A DNA stretch of 8,600 bases from Gorillibacterium sp. (GTDB lineage: Bacteria > Bacillota > Bacilli > Paenibacillales > NBRC-103111): NCBI GenBank assembly GCA_014380705.1, contig JACMJI010000431.1, forward strand, positions 1-8,600, in the 5' to 3' direction. The position numbers were made by a program, and so were the translations under genes. The notes under the pieces are model-generated. The model did not search any database. It was not told the DNA's origin and saw only the letters and a list, made by a program, of their open reading frames with translations. Shown here in pieces: positions 6,440 to 8,600 of the stretch (position 1 is the stretch's first letter; every line of letters starts with the position of its first letter).

Positions 6440-6465
6440 GGGTAGCTCATAAGAGCTACCCTTTC
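6440..6465 (+). terminator. Probable terminator-like hairpin between lgt and ppaX
   Basis: A perfect 9-bp stem, GGGTAGCTC (6440-6448) with GAGCTACCC (6453-6461), encloses the loop ATAA and is followed by TTTCTGT. The T tract is short, so termination may be partial. A TGATATAGT extended -10-like sequence sits ten bases upstream (6422-6430), so the hairpin could instead lie at the 5' end of a ppaX transcript. Confidence 0.6.
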
Positions 6466-6553
6466 TGTAAACGAACCCGTCTTTAGCGGAAGGCACAATC
6501 CAAGAGGTCATTATAAAGCTTCAATAATTATCGAAATGTAAGGAGCGAAGGAC

Positions 6554-7201
6554 ATGATCGACACTGTACTTTTTGATTTTGATGGCACAATTGTAGATAC
6601 TAACGAGCTAATCATCTCCACCTTCCTGCACGTTCTTGAGGGAAAAACCCCCGAACCCATCACACGGGAGCATATTGTACCGAATATGGGTAAACCGCTC
6701 GTAGAGCAGCTTCTTCTGTTCTCAGGCCGCGAGGAAGTGGATGACTTGGTTGCAGCCTATCGCGAATATAATCTTAGCGTGCACGATGAGATGGTTCGAG
6801 AATATCCCCATGTGCTGGAGGTGCTCCGCTTGATGCACAAGAATGGCATTAAGCTCGGTGTTGTCACCAATAAGATGAAGATGACAACCGATAAAGGGCT
6901 AGCGTTGTTTGGACTCCAGAAGTATATGGATGCAGTCATTACGATGAATGAGGTGAAGGTTGGCAAGCCTGATCCCGAGGGTGTAAGACTAGCGGTTGAA
7001 TGGCTTCAATCAGATCCGGAGAAGACTTTAATGGTGGGAGACAGCGAATACGATCTTCAGGCTGCAAAACGGGCTGGGGTGAAGTCTGCAGGAGTCGCCT
7101 GGTCTTTAAAAGGGGAAGCACACTTGAACCAATATCAACCTGATTATATGCTCCACGATATGCGGGACCTACTCCAAATTGTCGGTATAAATGAGGGATA
7201 A
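6554..7201 (+). CDS. ppaX: Pyrophosphatase PpaX (HAD superfamily)
   Basis: This 215-residue cytoplasmic HAD-family hydrolase should split pyrophosphate. Pyrophosphate is released when HPr kinase/phosphorylase dephosphorylates HPr-Ser-P by phosphorolysis, which links it to hprK upstream. HAD motifs are complete: motif I DFDGTIVDT (8-16, nucleophile Asp8 and Asp10), motif II VVTNK (103-107, Thr105), motif III lysine 138 in VGKPDP, and motif IV GDSEYD (162-167, Asp163 and Asp167). A helical cap lies between about 17 and 85. Length equals that of B. subtilis PpaX to within a residue or so, and the gene order supports the name over other phosphoglycolate-phosphatase-like HADs. The start ATG follows AAGGAG (6540-6545) by eight bases. 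The stop codon lies within an 11-bp tandem repeat leading into the next gene. Confidence 0.94.
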   Translation: MIDTVLFDFDGTIVDTNELIISTFLHVLEGKTPEPITREHIVPNMGKPLVEQLLLFSGREEVDDLVAAYREYNLSVHDEMVREYPHVLEVLRLMHKNGIKLGVVTNKMKMTTDKGLALFGLQKYMDAVITMNEVKVGKPDPEGVRLAVEWLQSDPEKTLMVGDSEYDLQAAKRAGVKSAGVAWSLKGEAHLNQYQPDYMLHDMRDLLQIVGINEG

Positions 7202-7219
7202 ATGAGGGATAAATGTGAG
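7187..7219. repeat. 11-bp tandem repeat at the ppaX-acyltransferase junction
   Basis: ATAAATGAGGG occurs at 7187-7197 and 7198-7208, and a degraded third copy, ATAAATGTGAG, at 7209-7219. The first spans the last ppaX codons; the second contains the stop and supplies the GAGGG (7204-7208) ribosome binding site six bases before the GTG start at 7215. Removing one unit would leave the PpaX protein unchanged. Confidence 0.85.
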
Positions 7220-7745
7220 TGAAAGAAAATTAAATCATTATCCAACAACAGGCCCCAATGCTTTATGGCAGGTTTATCGAACGGTGAGTAAATGGAAGGC
7301 GATGCGAAATTTTATTTTCATTCAAATTTCGCGCTACTCGCCCTCTTTGCGTTTTAAAAACTGGATCTATCGGAATATCCTTGGCATGAAAGTGGGAAAA
7401 TGCACATCGTTTGCGCTTATGGTGATGCCGGATATTTTTTTCCCTGAGCTAATCTATGTGGGGGATAACTCCATTATTGGATATAACACAACGATCCTCT
7501 GCCATGAATACTTAATTCATGAATATCGCTTAGGCGAAGTACATATTGGTGCAAATGTGATGATTGGTGCGGGAAGTATCGTACTTCCAGGGGTGACAAT
7601 TGGCGATGGAGCGGTGGTTGGAGCAGGTTCGGTTGTCCATCGAAATGTAGAAGCTGGCAGCTTTGTCGTTGGAAACCCACTACGCGTGGTCCGTTCTGGC
7701 ACTGATGGGAAATCAAACGGGCTTAACCCAAAGGATCAAGCTTAG
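7215..7745 (+). CDS. YvoF-like left-handed beta-helix acyltransferase
   Basis: A 176-residue probable O-acetyl or acyl transferase of the hexapeptide-repeat family. Residues 1-55 look helical and basic. Hexapeptide-type repeats run from about 56 to 156, for example VGDNSIIGYNTTI (82-94), IGANVMIGAGSIV (111-123), LPGVTIGDGAVVGAGSVV (124-141) and VVGNP (151-155). A candidate catalytic His is at 97 or 102 in the CHEYLIHEYRLG loop. The acceptor substrate is unknown. Gene order (ppaX, this gene, hisZ) and overall length match B. subtilis yvoF. The start is GTG at 7215, with GAGGG six bases upstream in the junction repeat; the first internal ATG (residue 30) would lose the conserved-looking N-terminal part. 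It begins 13 bases after the ppaX stop and is almost certainly translated from the same message. No terminator follows. Confidence 0.9.
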   Translation: MSERKLNHYPTTGPNALWQVYRTVSKWKAMRNFIFIQISRYSPSLRFKNWIYRNILGMKVGKCTSFALMVMPDIFFPELIYVGDNSIIGYNTTILCHEYLIHEYRLGEVHIGANVMIGAGSIVLPGVTIGDGAVVGAGSVVHRNVEAGSFVVGNPLRVVRSGTDGKSNGLNPKDQA

Positions 7746-7764
7746 GAATTTGTCACAAGTAGGA

Positions 7765-7793
7765 TTGACGGGTATAAGGGATCATGATATAGT
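7765..7793 (+). promoter_or_regulatory. Strong sigma-A-type promoter of hisZ
   Basis: TTGACG (7765-7770) and TATAGT (7788-7793) are 17 bases apart, each matching the consensus at 5 of 6 positions, with a TG at 7785-7786 forming an extended -10. Transcription would start near 7800, giving a leader of about 80 bases. This is the best promoter in the window and marks hisZ as the head of a new unit. Confidence 0.75.
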
Positions 7794-7811
7794 TACAAAC
7801 ATAAATTTACT

Positions 7812-7860
7812 GTGCTTTGCTAATATGGTAGCACGTTAAAGTATTAACGCATTAAAGTAT
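7812..7860 (+). promoter_or_regulatory. Repeat-rich leader of hisZ, possible operator
   Basis: Three structures lie between the promoter and the start codon. TGCTA (7818-7822) pairs with TAGCA (7829-7833), or alternatively GTGCT (7812-7816) with AGCAC (7830-7834). CGTTAA (7834-7839) and TTAACG (7844-7849) form a palindrome around AGTA. TTAAAGTAT is directly repeated at 7836-7844 and 7852-7860. The leader is too short for a T-box, so a protein operator is the likelier reading if it is functional. Confidence 0.4.
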
Positions 7861-7868
7861 CTGTTTGT

Positions 7869-7876
7869 GAGGTGAT
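7869..7876 (+). promoter_or_regulatory. Ribosome binding site that fixes the hisZ start
   Basis: GAGGTGAT is an extended match to the 16S rRNA 3' end. It overlaps ATG at 7875, leaving no room for that codon to be used, and lies at a normal distance from the in-frame TTG at 7881. The TTG is therefore the likelier start. Confidence 0.7.
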
Positions 7877-7880
7877 GAAG

Positions 7881-8600
7881 TTGTCCAAGCCAAAAGGATT
7901 TGAGAAGCCCACAGGTGTCAAGGATTACGTCCCAGAAGTGGTAGATCGGCTGCGCAGAATTGAATCTCATGTTTTAAAGTGTATGGAAAGCTGGGGTTAT
8001 CGCCAGATTATTACGCCTACACTAGAGTTTTATGATACAGTAGGTGCCGCGAGCGCTACGATTGATAAAAAGCTTTTTAAGCTGCTGGACCAAAATGGCA
8101 GAACATTGGTTCTACGCTCCGATATGACAGCACCAATAGCTCGTGTTGTCTCCTCCCTGCTTAAGGATGAACCCCTACCCCTGAGGTTAGCTTATCATTC
8201 AAACGTTTTTCGGGCTTTTGCAGAAGAGGCGGGTAAGGAATCAGAATTTTTTCAGACGGGTGTAGAACTTGTAGGTGATGGAACACCCGAAGCGGATGCT
8301 GAAGTAATCGCATTAGCTATTGCTTCTTTACAGGCCGCAGGGATTCACCAATTTAAAATTGCGCTTGGCCATCTAGGGTTTTTGAACGGGTTGTTTAACG
8401 AGACGCTTCCGGATCAAATTGACAAACAAAAAGCACTAAAAACAAGCCTGTTGAATCGAGATTATGTCCTATACCGCCGACTGTTGGCGCAGTACGAACT
8501 TGAACCCATGGTTTCGCAAAAGCTAGAGGGCATTCTTCACCTAAGCGGCACGGAGCAGATATGTGAACAAGCGCAAGACTTAACGAAAGACCCAATAGCT
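7881..8600 (+). CDS. hisZ: ATP phosphoribosyltransferase regulatory subunit HisZ (3' end outside window)
   Basis: The first 240 codons of HisZ, a paralogue of histidyl-tRNA synthetase that lacks tRNA charging and instead activates and confers histidine feedback on the short form of HisG, the first enzyme of histidine synthesis. The class II synthetase-like fold is visible: GFEKPTGVKDYVPE (6-19), PTLEFYDTV (46-54), LRSDMTAPIARVV (78-90), the motif 2 region YHSNVFR (105-111) and GKESEFFQTGVELVG (118-132), then ALGHLGFL (161-168). The synthetase-specific anticodon-binding part would lie beyond the window, so HisRS is excluded by the divergent motif 2 and by gene order rather than by length. The start is taken as TTG; ATG at 7875 would add two residues but overlaps the ribosome binding site. 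hisG and the remaining his genes are expected next. Confidence 0.94.
   Translation, partial: MSKPKGFEKPTGVKDYVPEVVDRLRRIESHVLKCMESWGYRQIITPTLEFYDTVGAASATIDKKLFKLLDQNGRTLVLRSDMTAPIARVVSSLLKDEPLPLRLAYHSNVFRAFAEEAGKESEFFQTGVELVGDGTPEADAEVIALAIASLQAAGIHQFKIALGHLGFLNGLFNETLPDQIDKQKALKTSLLNRDYVLYRRLLAQYELEPMVSQKLEGILHLSGTEQICEQAQDLTKDPIA

Larger units (their letters stand above)
6260..6553. other. 294-bp gap between lgt and ppaX
   Basis: No gene is supported here. The gap holds, in order, a possible former end of the lgt tail in another frame (to 6305), a 45-bp tandem duplication, a perfect short palindrome (6360-6384), a TGATATAGT extended -10-like sequence (6422-6430), a terminator-like hairpin (6440-6465), and the ppaX ribosome binding site AAGGAG (6540-6545). 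In B. subtilis, yvoD lies at this position; no remnant of it is recognisable. Confidence 0.6.

Noticed and set aside
6466..6478. TGTAAACGAACCC, a match to a loose cre (CcpA site) core before ppaX
   Set aside because: Only the left half fits; the right half lacks the expected pseudo-symmetry, so it is not convincing as a CcpA site.
7794..7880. T-box riboswitch before hisZ
   Set aside because: The leader is only about 80 bases, and there is no TGGNACCGCG-type T-box sequence, specifier loop or terminator.
7875..7880. ATG at 7875 as the hisZ start
   Set aside because: It overlaps the ribosome binding site GAGGTGAT; the TTG at 7881 has proper spacing. The two differ by only two residues.

Overview
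The window looks like chromosomal housekeeping DNA from a spore-forming Bacillota, most likely Paenibacillus or a close relative. The grounds are the Bacillus-type order hprK-lgt-ppaX-yvoF-hisZ, strong AGGAGG-type ribosome binding sites, an orphan MsmX/UgpC-type sugar ATPase beside a PucR/CdaR-type regulator, and moderate GC. The genus is inferred from remembered gene order and protein character; no search was run. All genes are on the + strand.

Layout. Positions 90-345 hold three tRNA genes, Phe(GAA), Tyr(GTA) and Lys(TTT), closed by a strong intrinsic terminator (357-402). A polytopic sugar-1-phosphate transferase of the TagO/WecA type follows (509-1453), then a PucR-type helix-turn-helix regulator (1566-2684) and the MsmX/UgpC ATPase (2778-3902), which has its own terminator. 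A 269-bp gap carries a palindromic element and a likely promoter for hprK (4172-5116), followed by lgt (5159-6259). A 294-bp gap after lgt contains a perfect 45-bp tandem duplication, a short perfect palindrome and a terminator-like hairpin. Then come ppaX (6554-7201) and a yvoF-like acyltransferase (7215-7745). A good sigma-A-type promoter leads into hisZ (from 7881), which is cut by the window end and would normally begin the histidine operon.

How the genes fit together. HPr kinase/phosphorylase controls carbon catabolite repression through HPr-Ser. PpaX is the pyrophosphatase historically linked to it, since pyrophosphate is a product of the phosphorylase reaction. The orphan ATPase probably energises several sugar importers encoded elsewhere. 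Lgt starts lipoprotein maturation, which includes the sugar-binding lipoproteins of such importers. TagO/WecA-type enzymes start undecaprenyl-linked wall or surface polymers. HisZ activates HisG for histidine synthesis.

I see no defence system, mobile element, CRISPR array or obviously new multigene system. The parts worth a second look are non-coding or at gene ends: an apparent frameshift in the acidic C-terminal tail of Lgt next to the 45-bp duplication, two palindromes sharing identical TAAACGC/GCGTTTA arms, and repeat-containing control regions upstream of the ATPase and of hisZ.
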